NCBI GenBank assembly: GCA_948470475.1
Contig: OX419345.1
Span: forward strand, 16,397,363-16,461,362
Length of the DNA: 64,000 nt
Reading direction: 5' to 3'
Origin: Galaxea fascicularis
Lineage: Eukaryota > Cnidaria > Anthozoa > Scleractinia > Euphylliidae
The stretch's first letter is position 1. Each line of letters begins with the position of its first letter. Positions 30,677-42,500 of this stretch are shown one piece after another. Under the pieces are notes generated by a model that was not told the DNA's origin, did no database searches, and saw only the letters and a program-made list of their open reading frames with translations. The translations under genes were made by a program, and so were the position numbers.

Positions 30677-33600
30677 ATGGCTTGTAGTTCGCCCAAAGTA
30701 ACAGGAAAGCATCATACTCCGTTCTGTCAAAGCAACTGTGAGCTATCGCATCACGATTTAGTCACGGCTTTGTTCACGGATGGACGATACGCGGCGTCAC
30801 GGATTCATTGCTTTGGAGAGTTGCCTGAAGTCGTAAAGCAGGCCGTGGACTCTGCAAAATTAGCTGGCTGGGATCCAAACTGTTTTATCCCAGATCCTTT
30901 GGAAAAACTGAGGTACCCGCTGTTATTTCTTGCTTCTGCTTTCGGGAAGAGTGCAATCGTTGAAGGACTTCTACGAAACAATTTTAACGCGCGAGTGGTG
31001 AACCAACATGGCGAAACGGCTTTACATTTTGCTGCGAAACATTTTCACCTGAATAAAACAAACGCATCCTTTAATCGTAAAGCGGAGTTTGAGAATATAT
31101 TGCGTATTCTAACCGAGCACGATCCCAAGATTTTAGCTGCTAAGGACAAAGATGGCCGAACAGCCCTTCACATATCTGCTTCTGGCTTCTTACTATCACT
31201 ACCCCGCAAAGGTCCCAAGAAAACAAAATTCTATCAATTTTGCTTGAAGAGCATGGTTAAGCGTATTGTTGAGCTCGAAGATGCCGCGATATTTACTAAG
31301 AAGGAAGTTATGGACATCATTAAAGCCGCTGAGAACAACAGTGGTGACTCCTTCTTGCATATTTTAGCACGAAGTAGTTCCAATTTTGAGGTGTTGAAGT
31401 ATGTGCAAGATCTGTTATTTGGTGGAAGGTTACCGCAAGAGACAAACAAGCAAGGCAAAACCATCCTGTCTATCTTGTGGGACACTGAACCATCACGAGC
31501 TGGGAGACTTTTCTCACTTTCACCTGATAAAAGTAAGGAAATCAAACAGCACGGGGAAAAGAAAAATCAAGGTACCTTATAAATAAATAAATAAATACTT
31601 AACTGACCACTCCCCTAGAGGGGCTTTCCAGAGCCAGTGAAACAAATAATACAATTAAAAACAACAGAGTTAAGAATCCCAACTGGCAGACCAGTTAACT
31701 ATTTACAAGAATGACAGAGGAGTTGAGCCAGGCACTCACCCAGAACAATACAGCTAGTGGCCAGAGCAGGATTTGAATGTGGGTCACCGTATTGAAATCC
31801 AGCACCCTAAACCACTTGGCCATCCTACTTCCACTATCTGTCTTGTTTATAAGGGAGTGGTACAGGGGATTGAATCAGGTAGCAGGGGTTGGGTGGGTAG
31901 CACACAGGGGGTAGGCCAAAGGAGGAAGTGGGATAAGAATTCCAAGAGTAGGAGGAAGGGATATAGACTGGCAGTACTCAAGGGAATGTAAATACAAGAG
32001 CCAACAATTAAATGGCAGGCAACAAAAGTAAAAGGTATCTTGTCAGAAAGGCAAAACTCCTCCCCTCAACCCCCTGTAATAGCTTCCTTATTCTCTCCCT
32101 TGCTAAACAAACAAACTAGGATGAAGCTTCCTACAGATAAGTGGTGGGGTTGTTGTCTGTAGCAGGTCTACCATCGGCAAATTTGCAAAATTGGGAGATC
32201 TGGTATATTTAGTGGTAATTTATTATCTAGGTGCTGGTGGAAAACTATAATTATTCAAATGAACAGCATTTGTTGTGATTTCATACATGACTTTCATAAA
32301 GGCAGACCCTGTGTGAAACCTGGTTCGAGCCATATGAAAACAAGGCCAGAAAGGCCAGCTCTGTTGTGTTTGCAAGTTGTTTACAAGACTGTGACGATCA
32401 AAGTTTCCATAAGTAAGTGTAAAACAAGAATCTTCTTGTGGTCGTGATAGACAGGCACTGAAAATGGCGAGTATAGTGAACGATTCAAGCGATTCAAATG
32501 CAATCTGTCTTACCAACGATGATATTCCCGGAGTTTCTCTTCGTGAATGAAAACCTGAGGAGTTTAAAGACTCAGAACTTAAATTCTGGCTAAAATATCA
32601 TAGAGATACGGGGAAAGGATTGAAGACAAAAGCGGAGCTGGTGAAACAAGTCTACAATTACATACGAAGCAGCAAGGATACAGAGGTCGTGGATCCAGAT
32701 CCACATAAAATATATAGCTGTAGAAAGGAAAATCAAGGCACATGTTCAATGCTTAACAATCAAAGTACAGCAGCAGTAGAGTTTCCAACCTCCGGATGGG
32801 GGACCTCGTTGGAGAAGATGCTAGTATTCACGTGACTGCAAATTAATCACCACATATTGAAGTCCAGGAAAACCATTGGCAATATTGATCATCACACCGT
32901 CCCAACGAGATTAGTAAAGGCCAGACAGTTCTTAGATGACAAACATCTGGAAGATATTGAATGTGCCAGTGATTCAAAGTACTTTTTCTTAAGAGGGAGG
33001 TGTTGTCGTAGATTTACGAAAAATGACCCCCCAAATAATCTGAAAATCACTCTGTGAACCTTGTTGGGAGAAGTGGAGAGTGCTTCTTGTTCGTGTGTGC
33101 CCGGTAAAAGTGGATTTTGTAACCATGTATTGGCGCTTATGTTTTTAAAAGATGTGTAAGTTAATGTTATTTTCCAGCACTTCTACCAAGGCTAAATGAG
33201 GAACAGGACCAGCAACCCTCCTTGGCCTGTGCATCACAACTGCAGCAGTGGCATAAGAAGGGTGGAGGAAAGAACATTTCACCACAGCCAGTGATGGAAG
33301 TAGAAATCACAAAAACAAAGGATGATGAATCCAGATCATGGTCTGGCATCAAACCTTTTGTATATGATGCTAGGATGAAAACCATCCATAATGTGGATAC
33401 AGTGCAGAAACTTAAGGAGCAGCTCAAAACAATTAATCCTAATATGGGTCTGTCTCAAATGTCTGGTCAGCAGACTGATCAGACAAGTACTGGCCATATA
33501 CAAACAAAATATGGTTGTTTTTTGTCATACCAAGTTGCCCTGACCGAATCACACTTTGAGGCCAATGCAGCCATTGACTGCGTAACAAGGAACTAAAAGT

Positions 33601-36251
33601 CAGGCCGTCACTTAACCAAGGTTTCCTCTAAGGAATATTAATGAACTGGCAATACTTGACAGTTTGAGTGAGATTGACAACAAACTTATACAATCTTTAA
33701 AGTTAGAGGACAATGAAGTCAATGACCTTGAAACACACTCCTCCCCCAGGGGATATACCAACCAAGCCCTTCATTGTTGTATGATTCTTATAGGAACTGA
33801 AAAGTTCTCCATTCAGTTGTAAGCTACTTGGCATTTGGCATCTAATTTCAGCGCAGGTAGTTATGGCTCTGGTTGACTTGTACTTACATTTAAAACTTTC
33901 TGGCATTGTTGCATTGATTATTTCTCTCCTGGGTCAATGTTTATTTGTCCAAACTTAAAATGCATAAAGTTGATCCATGTAATAAATATTCTAGTCACTG
34001 TGGATGTTGATACATTGTACAAGTGAGCTAGGTGATCTTCATGAAAACCTTGCCTCAGTCTACACATCACCATAAAAAACTTGTCAAGGGGCTTTAAAGA
34101 TCTAGCACTCCCCTTTTTCGTGAGTAATTCGTCCGTTTCTCTTTTGTCAGTGGTGATGTCAGTAGTAGAAAGCCAGTAGGAAATGTTTTCGCCTCTCTCT
34201 CCAGGATCGAGGTACTTGAAAATAGCCAAAAAAGCATCCCAGGTTTGGAAGCCAGTATAAAAAAGCAGCATTGGAATCTTTTGTTTTAAAGTTTTCCACG
34301 GTAAAACAATCTCCTATTAAGGGTATCATTTTGCTGCTGGGTGTCTTGCAGGCGACACTTAAGTTCCTGTTTGAGCTTACAGATCCTTTTGTCATGGCTG
34401 TCAATGATTTCTGTCAAGTAGGCCTCGTGGTCGGTCAAATCAGTTTGTTTTGACATTAAATTTGAGCTACAATCTGATACATCTGGTACCATTTCTTTTG
34501 TTAATTCTTCCATGCCAACAGCCGAAGAAGACAATTTGCATGATGCCCTTCTCGAATCGGTTACTTCGAACTTTCTTTCCGCTGGCTCCTTTCTTTTGCA
34601 TGGTGATGTTCAAATCCATGGAAATACGGAAGTGATAACTCTGTCTCTCTAGCAAGAGTTTTATTGATATCACCTTCCCTGAAATGTTGAGCGCGTATCA
34701 TGTTTTTAGTCACCCTGAAGTATTTTCCTTCATCTCTCCTTATTGTTTGTAGCCACTTCTTCTTCATCGGGTTCTCAGTTGGAAATTTGAAGAACAACAC
34801 TTTCATCCCATTGTCTTCCCGATATCCCTTCTTCGTACATTCTGGAACAGAACAATTCATTGGCATTTCCAGTTCAACAAAATACCGGTAACTCTGCCAA
34901 ATGGAGACAAAACACACTGATTAACCTATTTGATCTTCCTTTGTTTACGTGAAATCAAGCAAAAAGTAAACGAAGGTGGTGTTTCTGACCTCGCTTTCAT
35001 ATGCAAATAGTTACCAGTCCCATGCGCCGTCAGCCATTATGAAAGTCATGTATGGGGATTTCTACTGCAGATTTGGAAGATGAGTTTTTGCTGTGTTACC
35101 CAACTTCACCAAACTCTTTCAATATTGCTGGCTACTTTGCTAGTTTGGCAGGCTATGATTCATTGTTACCCCCTGAGTGCCGACTACTTTCCTAGAATAT
35201 CCTTCTACTTAAAATCTTTTTGACAATCCTGGGACAACAGCATTTCAGTTTGCCTGTGTTGACAACAGTCTGATTTTGCATTTTAGTTGAGGTTGTGGTG
35301 TTTTGTTTTGTTTTTGCAGCTGAAAGCACCCAAATATGTGTGGAGAACAGACAAAGCTGTGCCGTAATGGAGTCTAACTCAGACCATTCAAGGGACTGTG
35401 AAAAGTTGACGGAGTCTGTTACAAAAGGTGCCAGTCAACACCTTGATCCTGAATTTGACCTGACAGACAAATACCCAATGTATGTTGAATCTGATACAGA
35501 GCAAGATATTCCTTGTATAGACAAGGTCTTCTCTCTCTCTTCTGAGGGCTCTGTAGTGCATGGTGGGGAATTTGAATTCAGCAAGAATCCAGAAGATGCC
35601 AGAGCAGCCATGAAGAGACAGGTCTTCTCATCATCAAAAGCAGGTAATGCTAGGCTGTCTGGTCATACCAAGAAGTCAGTTGGAGACATCACACTAAACA
35701 GCCAGTCTATGCAGATGGGTGAAGAGTGTGGAGCAAAGGAGAATAAATGCTCCTCTTACAACAAACTCAATCATTCAACTTCATTCAATGAAGTTGATTG
35801 TCAAGAACCCAATGTTAAGGCATTTCCCTCAAAGTCAGGCAGTCAACCAGAGAAGGTTAGTGATGCTTACAGTTCCTTTCTGGATTTTGTCATTTGTGAA
35901 GGAGAAGATCTGGAGCCTGAAGCAAAGAAGAGTATTGTGGAAGTTGTCATGACCCAGTATTTTGAGAAACTCAGCCAAGTAGAGGTCAGACTCCCAAAGC
36001 TGGAACATCTTATGAAAGAAGAAGAGCAAGCTATTTATCAGCAGAAGGAGATGATAAACAACTTGGAAGAGGAGCTACTCTTGCTGAAGAGGGGTATTTT
36101 GGCAAAGGAGAAGGGTCTTGAGGAGCTACAATATCAGTGTGAGATGCTAAATGAAGAAGAGAAAATGCTGAAAAGGAAAGTCTCCCACTGCCTGGAAATG
36201 CAGGAGCAGTTGAAAAAGGATGTTAATTTTAAAAAGTTGCGATCAGAGTAA
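30677..36251 (+). CDS. Gene C: ankyrin / coiled-coil protein
   Basis: Two exons, 30677-31571 and 35320-36251, joined in phase 1 (donor CAAG|GTACCT, acceptor TTTTTGCAG); 608 residues. The N-terminus MACSSPKVTGKHHTPFC carries the Cys/His motif (H13, C17, C21, H25, H26). Residues about 70-290 are ankyrin repeats: YPLLFLASAFGKSAIVEGLL, ETALHFAAKHF, RTALHISASGF, GDSFLHILARSS, KTILSILWD. Exon 2 encodes a Ser/Glu-rich linker, then SSFLDFVICEGEDLEPEAKK, IVEVVMTQYFEKLSQVE and a coiled coil ending MLKRKVSHC. It is closest to gene D in layout and motif spelling. The 3.7 kb intron holds a dead transposon. Function unknown; a scaffold that oligomerises through the coiled coil is the natural inference. Confidence 0.83.
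31590..31830 (-). mobile_element. SINE-like repeat, copy 2
   Basis: On the minus strand it reads TGGCCAAGTGGTTTAGGGTG (A-box-like) and later CATTCAAATCCTGC (B-box-like), as in a tRNA-derived SINE. Same family as 5130-5320. Confidence 0.5.
32464..33596 (+). pseudogene. SAP / SWIM protein of an ISL2EU-like transposon (dead)
   Basis: Starts ATG at 32464. A SAP-like segment (FKDSELKFWLKYHRDTGKGL) follows after an in-frame TGA at about 32548. A SWIM zinc finger, CSCVPGKSGFCNHVLALM, lies at about 33088-33141 and is followed by a stop. A third piece in another frame (33181-33596) keeps the downstream part, SQLQQWHKKGGG to NAAIDC. The YqaJ-type nuclease domain expected after this is missing. Proteins with SAP, SWIM and YqaJ segments are common second genes in such animal transposons. 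Stops and frame changes show it is inactive. Confidence 0.65.
33703..34917 (-). pseudogene. THAP / HTH / DDE transposase remnant
   Basis: Three minus-strand pieces in order. 34917-34561 has a THAP DNA-binding domain (NCSVPECTKKGYREDNG, then W, then MIRAQHF, where the third Cys of the C2CH set is lost). 34534-34286 is a linker. 34271-33918 has the HTH_Tnp_4 region (LKPLDKFFMVMCRLRQGF; LYNVSTSTVTRIFITW). 33906-33703 is the start of the DDE_Tnp_4 catalytic domain (AEIRCQMPSSLQLN; SSYKNHTTMKGLVGISP), where the expected first Asp is not seen. The rest of the catalytic domain is deleted. THAP plus this DDE type is typical of ISL2EU-like elements. Confidence 0.7.
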
Positions 36252-38315
36252 AAGTGCCAGTTTTGCTCCTTGATTATGACTTGTCAAAGCATCACATTTG
36301 TTAGCAGAAGATCTCCTAGTTGATACCAAATTAGTTCCAGGTTTTTGTTTAATGGAGAATTGGTTTCATTGTTCAAATAAGGCATTTTTCTTGTTGTGTT
36401 TTAGTTGTATTATTATTATTATTATTATTATTATCTCTTTTATCACAGTCTTTGCTAGTGTCCTTTTTGTGCATCAGCTGGGCGCAAACCATGCACCTAG
36501 TGCGTCAGCCACTCAAGCCAATCATTCTGTTCATACACTGAGCACCTTTCTGAGGATTCGCGCAGATCCCAGCATGCAGATCTTTTGAATGTCTGTCATA
36601 GTAGCTCTCTCTGATACTTTCTAGATGTTTTCTACCATACCTTTCTTCACTGTACCAAGCGCACCAACAATCTCAGGGATCACTACGGTTTTCATATGCC
36701 ACATTCTCTTTATTTCTAGTTCTAGGTTTTTGTACTGGTGGAATTGTTCATGAATGAATTTGATTTTGGAAATGTTTGGCAAAGAAAGGGTTGAGAAACA
36801 AAAAGGGCATATGTTACTGTAACAGATTTTGTTTCTCCACTGTTGAATGATAGTTCTGCTTTATCATAAATTCCATCATAAACTAATGTGAGTTTTTATT
36901 TAGGTGCTAGGACACTCATGTTTAAAGGGGCATTGTCAATGCATCAGTGGAAACCTTAAAATAATGGTCTAATGTTGATTCTGTAGGAGCTTTTTTTTTT
37001 TTTTTGCACAATAACAGGGAAAGGCAGTAATTTTGGCAGAATTGAACCAAATACCGCAAAAATCCCACTGACAGTGCTTCTTTAACCTGAATCAATAATA
37101 ACTTGCACATGGAAATGATTAGCTTTCTGTTGCTGGATATTCAGTATCATGAACGCAAACCAGAATTTACAATATTTCTAATGGCTTTCTAGTAGATTTA
37201 TACTAAACCACAGTGGAGACCATCTGAGAGATGTGTTACGACGCCATTCACCATACAGACACAAATAATGGGAGAAGAGGGGAGGGAGAGAATTGAATTG
37301 AATTAGAGGGTGGTATTGGACGGAGATTCTACATGTAAGTGTCTGAAAGAAGGGATATATATTATTCATTTGAAATAAGCCTTGTTCACGTTTATTTGGC
37401 TGGAGAAAAACATTGTTATCGAAAACTTTGAAAAATTGGAATGAAAGAGGTTACCTCCAGTCGTCATTATTACCAGTGAGGCAGTTGTATGTTTCGTTTT
37501 AAAAAAGAAAAGAATAAATATACCTGCCCCCAAAACATGTTATATTGGCTTCACTCTTCAGGTGTCTTATGTTTATTGTTCTTGCCAGTCCTTTCCAAGT
37601 AAGAACTATTTCTTATGGCAATGTTGCACTGAAAAAAAATGTTGGCAACAAGGACTGTTAAGGCGAATTCCCTAACATAACCAAAAATCCGTAAAGTTTC
37701 CTAATCCAAAAACTTTTATTTTCTCGCTCCCGTCTACAATGGCGCGCAACTAATTTTTAAACTTTTGAATTGACCGATGAGCGCGCGGGTTAAAAAATAA
37801 ACCAATCAAAACAATCTTCACTCTCGCGCGCCCGGAAATGCATATTATAAAACATAAAGTCAGAGTTAAAAAAGGTCACAACAAGGACGGTTACTTTCCG
37901 CATGTCTTTCCCCTTACTCATTCCTGTTCGGCTACTTGTCCCATTTTTAATTTATTCCTTTGCGCACTGCCAGCTCCCTCTAATTTTTGTGCAGCAGCAC
38001 TTGGAATGAAAGAAATGCCTATCACTTCGTGGCGTTACCTTACAAGTACTCAGTTTGTCGCTCGTCATTTTAATCTCCCTAACCACTCCAAACAACACAT
38101 GGCTATCTGCAGCCTTTCCCTACATCAAGGTACGACGGAAAGCCGCAAGAATATGGAAAAAAAATTCATCTTCCAAATCGGCACCCTTAATCCCCACGGT
38201 ATTAACGAACGCTTTTCATTTAACTAATGTATTCCTATTTTTCACGTTGCCATGTTACCACCAATAGCGCAGCTCATACTCCACTATAAAAACTACACAC
38301 AACCCATAATTCCTC

Positions 38316-38364
38316 GATTCGCTCTGACGAAGGGCTAACGCTCGAAACGTCAGCTTGTAGAATC
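38316..38364 (+). ncRNA. Hammerhead ribozyme motif 1
   Basis: Core CTGACGA (38324-38330). Stem II is GGGC/GCTC with a TAAC loop. GAAAC (38344-38348) is followed by GTC, a cleavable site. Stem III is the minimal palindrome ACGT. Stem I pairs GCT (38321-38323) with AGC (38352-38354), and further out GATTC (38316-38320) with GAATC (38360-38364). One extra A sits between the core and stem II. Such tiny stem III forms act as dimers in the known cases. Confidence 0.6.
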
Positions 38365-38780
38365 CCTGTACGGCGGTCAATTTAGATTATCAACTCTGTT
38401 GATAATACCAAATTTTTGTGTACTACTTCCCAACCGACGCAGCACCACAGATTCTTTAGAAATTACCCCCTTTACTCAGTTTGTAACAGCCTTTTTTTGC
38501 CCGTTCGGTACATTTTGCAGCGGGGAATTCTCGTGACTTTTCCCTCATTTTTTCGTCTTTGGGTTTTGCTGGCAGCAGATTATTGTGGTCTTACTTTTGT
38601 TTTGCGTTTTCTTCTTACAAATCAAAGCCAATACCTATAAAACGGTTTGTCATGTAACCAATTCTGGGCGTAAAAGGGGCTTAGTTTCTAAAGAAACTTC
38701 AGACTGGGTCGCCGGGGGGAGTGTCACGGAAATTTGGTTTTATCAGCTGAGTTGATGTAAATTGGCCACCACAACCACCT

Positions 38781-38808
38781 CTGACGAAGGTCTAACGCTC
38801 GAAACCTC
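38781..38808 (+). ncRNA. Hammerhead-like core, degenerate copy
   Basis: CTGACGAAGGTCTAACGCTC then GAAACCTC, 457 bp downstream of motif 1. The stem III palindrome is broken (ACCT), so probably inactive. Confidence 0.4.
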
Positions 38809-38867
38809 TGCTTTTTTTTTTTATCCCTTTACCGAATCAAATTTACATTATTAACTTGTGAAAAGAA

Positions 38868-38934
38868 ATGAAGACTGATCCTCGCAGTTGTGAACGCAAT
38901 TAATGGAATTGCGTAAAGACGCCTGAAAAAAATA

Positions 38935-38982
<48 letters not shown>

Positions 38983-39000
38983 TGCTCTAACCAACGCGAA
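38868..39000 (-). mobile_element. tRNA-derived SINE
   Basis: On the minus strand: TTGGTTAGAGCATCG (A box) and GGTTCAAACC (B box, 38949-38958 on +), spaced as in a tRNA. A non-tRNA body follows (CAGGCGTCTTTACGCAATTC). It lacks a mature tRNA acceptor stem, so it is a SINE and not a tRNA gene. Confidence 0.7.
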
Positions 39001-39555
39001 AACTCGTTTAAAGACAATGTTACATAAATATTTCAATGTAATAATTTACGTAATCTACACATACAGATAATGAAAAAGATATAACACATAAAACGCGTTT
39101 AAAATAACCGATCGCAGATAGAAATAATAGGTAATCAGACTGTCTATTTACAAAACATACAGTTGCAGTCGTACGATGACAACTGTAACTTTTGTAAATT
39201 TTTTCGGAATATCGAAAGAGATTCCGACGTTCTTATTTCGTCTGGTAGATTGTTCCATTGTTTGGCAGCCTGATACATGAAAGAATGCTGCATATTTATA
39301 TTTAATATTTATTTCATATACATCGTTGTCATTATTAACTCAGTAGATAAAACCAAACTTCTCGTGTATTGATCGGAAAGTGGGTATTTATCCGTATCGG
39401 GCGTAATGACTAATTGTTCGGCGTTAATTATTATTCCTCGCATTATGTAATTACATGACAATGGGTGACGTCATGAAAGTTAAACATTAATTGGTAAAGA
39501 GTCAATTGTCGCAAACGCACGCGCACGGCGTTCTATTTCTATTCGAAGCACGAGC

Positions 39556-42500
39556 ATGGTTTCTCAGAAGTACCATACTCCATTCTGCGAAAAGAACTGT
39601 AAGATAGAACACCACGATCTAGTTACGGTGTTGTGCCTGGACAGCTCACAAAGATCCGATGAGCTGCCAGATTTGCTTAGGGAATGCATCGATTCCTATA
39701 AGAACTGGGATCATAACAGCGAAGTACCAGATCCTCTGGAAGAACTCAGATGCCCGTTGATATATCTCGCGTCCGCTTTCGGTAAGGCTGGACTTGTTAG
39801 AGCTCTTCTTCAAGACAACTTTGACGCACGAGCTGTGAACTTTAACGGAGAGACAGCGCTTCACGCGGCTGTCCAATACATCTTCCGTACGGGTATGCTG
39901 AAAGCACGGGGATTGAAAGTTGCGTCAACGCTAGGGCCTATCAAAAACAGGATGAAAGCTTTTGAGCAGATCTTAGTCGCTCTCACTGAGAGTGATCCCA
40001 AAATAATGTTCGTCCAAGACAACGACGGGAACACGGTTTTCCATGCCGCCGCCGATAACATCTGGAATGATCGACAGAATGATCGGTTGGGGAGAAGCGC
40101 CTCGTTCTTCCAGTTCTGTTTGAAGTCTTTGATCACTCGGCTTTTGACGCTGGAAGAAGCCAGGAAAGTAACAAGGGAGGAAATTATCCAGGTCTTAAAC
40201 GCGGAAAACTCTGATGGCGATTCCATTTTCCACATCTTGGCGCGGGATTACGTCTATGGCTTCAAGAGTATGAAGCATGTGTTGAAAATATTTTATCCGG
40301 GTCATGTACCGTCTGCAGTCAACAAAGAGAACGAAACAGTGGCCAAAATTGCTCTGGAGCGCAATCGTAGAAAAGCCATACAGGTTTTTCCTGAATTCCT
40401 GGAACAAGAACAAAGTAGGAAGAGTTTCGTTTTTGTCCATTTGTTTGTGTTTTGAGTCTTTGTAGTTTAGTTCCTTGTTTTGTTTTTTTTTTTCGCTACA
40501 AGGAGGAGATAGTTCAAGACTTAAAGATATTATTCAGGCACGTGAATTTGTACTTTTTCTTATTCAGTGGTTTTTAATTGAGTGTTGAAATTATTTCTCG
40601 TTTTTTTTCTTTTTTTGGATTTACTTTACTGCGCCTTTTGATTGGTAAGCAAAACTCGTGTCACTTTCTCAACCAATTAGAAGCAAATTTAGAGAACCAA
40701 TCGTGACGTACACGCATTTTCCCGCACCTTGCACCGGCTACACCAACCTCGTTCCCAAGGCTTTTCCGTAGAGATAAAAATCCCTCCCGCCATTTTTATC
40801 TCTACGGAAAAGCCCTGGGAACGAGGTTGCGGCTACATGTTATTCCTTCGAATTGTGATTGGCTTATTGTCCTGCTTCCGTCTGAAATGATTGGCCAGAG
40901 AACTTACTTCGGGTTTAGTTTTATGATACTCAATCAAAAATCACCTTATTATATCAGTTTGGTAAAAACTGGAAGGAACTTACACGAACAATCGATCGGT
41001 TCTGAAATGTTCTTATTAGGAAATAAACGAAAGATTGGCCGTTTTTATACTATACTGGCGCATAATCCGTCCAGACGCATTATGCGTCTGTTATTTTATC
41101 CGTCTAGCTTGCCGTTTTTCTTTAATCCGTCTGAGACGAAGTCGCGCAAACATTTGCAGTGTGTCTGTTATCTTTGTCTAGTATAAAGACGGACAAAAGA
41201 CGGATGACGTGTCTAGACGAACTATCTAGGGAAATTCTTGCATTGTATACGCAGTTATTGAGGCCTTTTGATTTGTCAAAAATTGTACTTAAGCCGTGAG
41301 TTTAATTAAGTAAGAATATTAACTCCACAATCTGTTTTTGTTTGAAGGCGGCAGTTTAATCTCGATCAGCTCCGATTCCGCGTTATCTGAGAGCGAATTA
41401 GCATCACCTAGTACCTCAAAGTATTCCGAGGAATCCACCACCCTCAATGAATCCACAGCTCACCAGGAAGTATCTTTGATAGTCATCTCTGACAACGACA
41501 TGCCACAGGTCACTCACTCAATAGAAGAAGATGAGAACAGTTCGAGTGAAGTGATTGCCAATTCCATGGAAACAGTCACTGGCTTCACTGATCGGGAGCA
41601 AATGAACATAGCACCGCTGATGACAAATCCTGGGACCCACAATTTGTTGACAGTTTCGATCGACAGCCGTCTGGGGAAGTCGACACGGTTGGAAGTTCCT
41701 GGCCTTTCACAGAAGCCTAATGTTGCTGGTTCACTGTATGACAGCATGATCGCTACACCAGTGCAAGCAGAAGTTATGTATGTGGGTGATACGGTGCGCT
41801 CCAACGAATGTGATGTTTCCAAGGAAACCAGTGTCACCAACAGGTGCAACGGCGAGGACCAACCAGGTGCTAGTTCAAAGCTTGTTGAAGTGCTTGATAC
41901 TGATACTGATATGGAAGCCACGGCTAATGAACAATCTGATCCTCTGGCTCCTTTCAGTATCACCTTCTCAACTGGTGATTCCAACGCAGTGCCTCAAGGA
42001 AGCGGCCAGGAGGGGGTCCCGCCCAGTGAGGAACGAATTAGCTTTGAGGAGAGTGACTCCCTTGAAGAAGACCAGGTTGCAGTCTCCGATTCCACTGCAG
42101 AAGCCTCAAATAACAATAGTGACGGTTTGCTAGAAGTCAGCACTGAAACGGAGACATCTTTTAACTTGGAAACGCTTAATAATGTGCTTGGTGCTGGTGC
42201 AAATCAAACAACTGAGGCACCCGATGTACAAGTTCCACAAACACTAGTGTCATCTTCTCAAGTCCCTGCTAACGAAGAGCGCGAAGTGATTGGGATCCCT
42301 GGGGATATCTTATCTGTTCAGCAGTCCGACTTGTTTGAAGTTCCACAGGCAAACCAACTCTACCGCGGCAAAGCAATGGATTCCTCTCTGCGAGGAAAAA
42401 CCATCTGCGGATCAATACCAAGTGAACTGTTTGATCCGCCAAGGAAACATATCCCAGAATCAGAAGATTATGGACAGCTATACGCCTGTCATTTACTAGA

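Larger units (their letters stand above)
31572..35319. other. Gene C intron
   Basis: 3.7 kb. It holds a SINE-like repeat (31590-31830) and a decayed ISL2EU-like transposon whose two genes converge (32464-33596 on +, 34917-33703 on -). The remainder (about 31840-32460 and 34920-35319) shows nothing clear. Confidence 0.65.
37838..38830 (+). mobile_element. Penelope-like element, 3' remnant
   Basis: The ORF at 37838-38227 ends with a GIY-YIG-type C-terminus as found in Penelope-like elements (FVARHFNLPNHSKQHMAICS; EKKFIFQIGTLNPHGINERF); upstream parts are scrambled, so the element is 5'-truncated. Two CTGACGAAG...CTCGAAAC hammerhead cores follow at 38324 and 38781. Penelope-like elements carry hammerhead motifs in their terminal repeats (established), which supports the call. 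Confidence 0.65.
36252..39555. other. Spacer between genes C and D
   Basis: 3.3 kb. An (ATT)n tract at 36409-36434, a Penelope-like remnant with ribozymes at about 37838-38830, a tRNA-derived SINE at about 38868-39000, and then the upstream region of gene D. A stretch near 39330-39380 resembles a further Penelope-like tail. Nothing recognised in 36600-37800. Confidence 0.55.
40415..41347. other. Gene D intron
   Basis: 933 bp with a long hairpin at 40745-40828 and a MITE end at 41034. Nothing coding recognised. Confidence 0.6.

Noticed and set aside
37838..38227. Host gene of 129 codons
   Set aside because: The C-terminus matches a Penelope-like GIY-YIG end and the N-terminal part is out-of-frame noise.
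38940..39010. tRNA gene on the minus strand
   Set aside because: A and B boxes are present but there is no matching acceptor stem, and the sequence runs on into a SINE body.
39556..40455. Gene D as a single-exon protein ending at 40455
   Set aside because: The last 13 codons after CAAA|GTAGGA read like intron, and splicing in phase 1 reaches the coiled-coil exon as in C and E.
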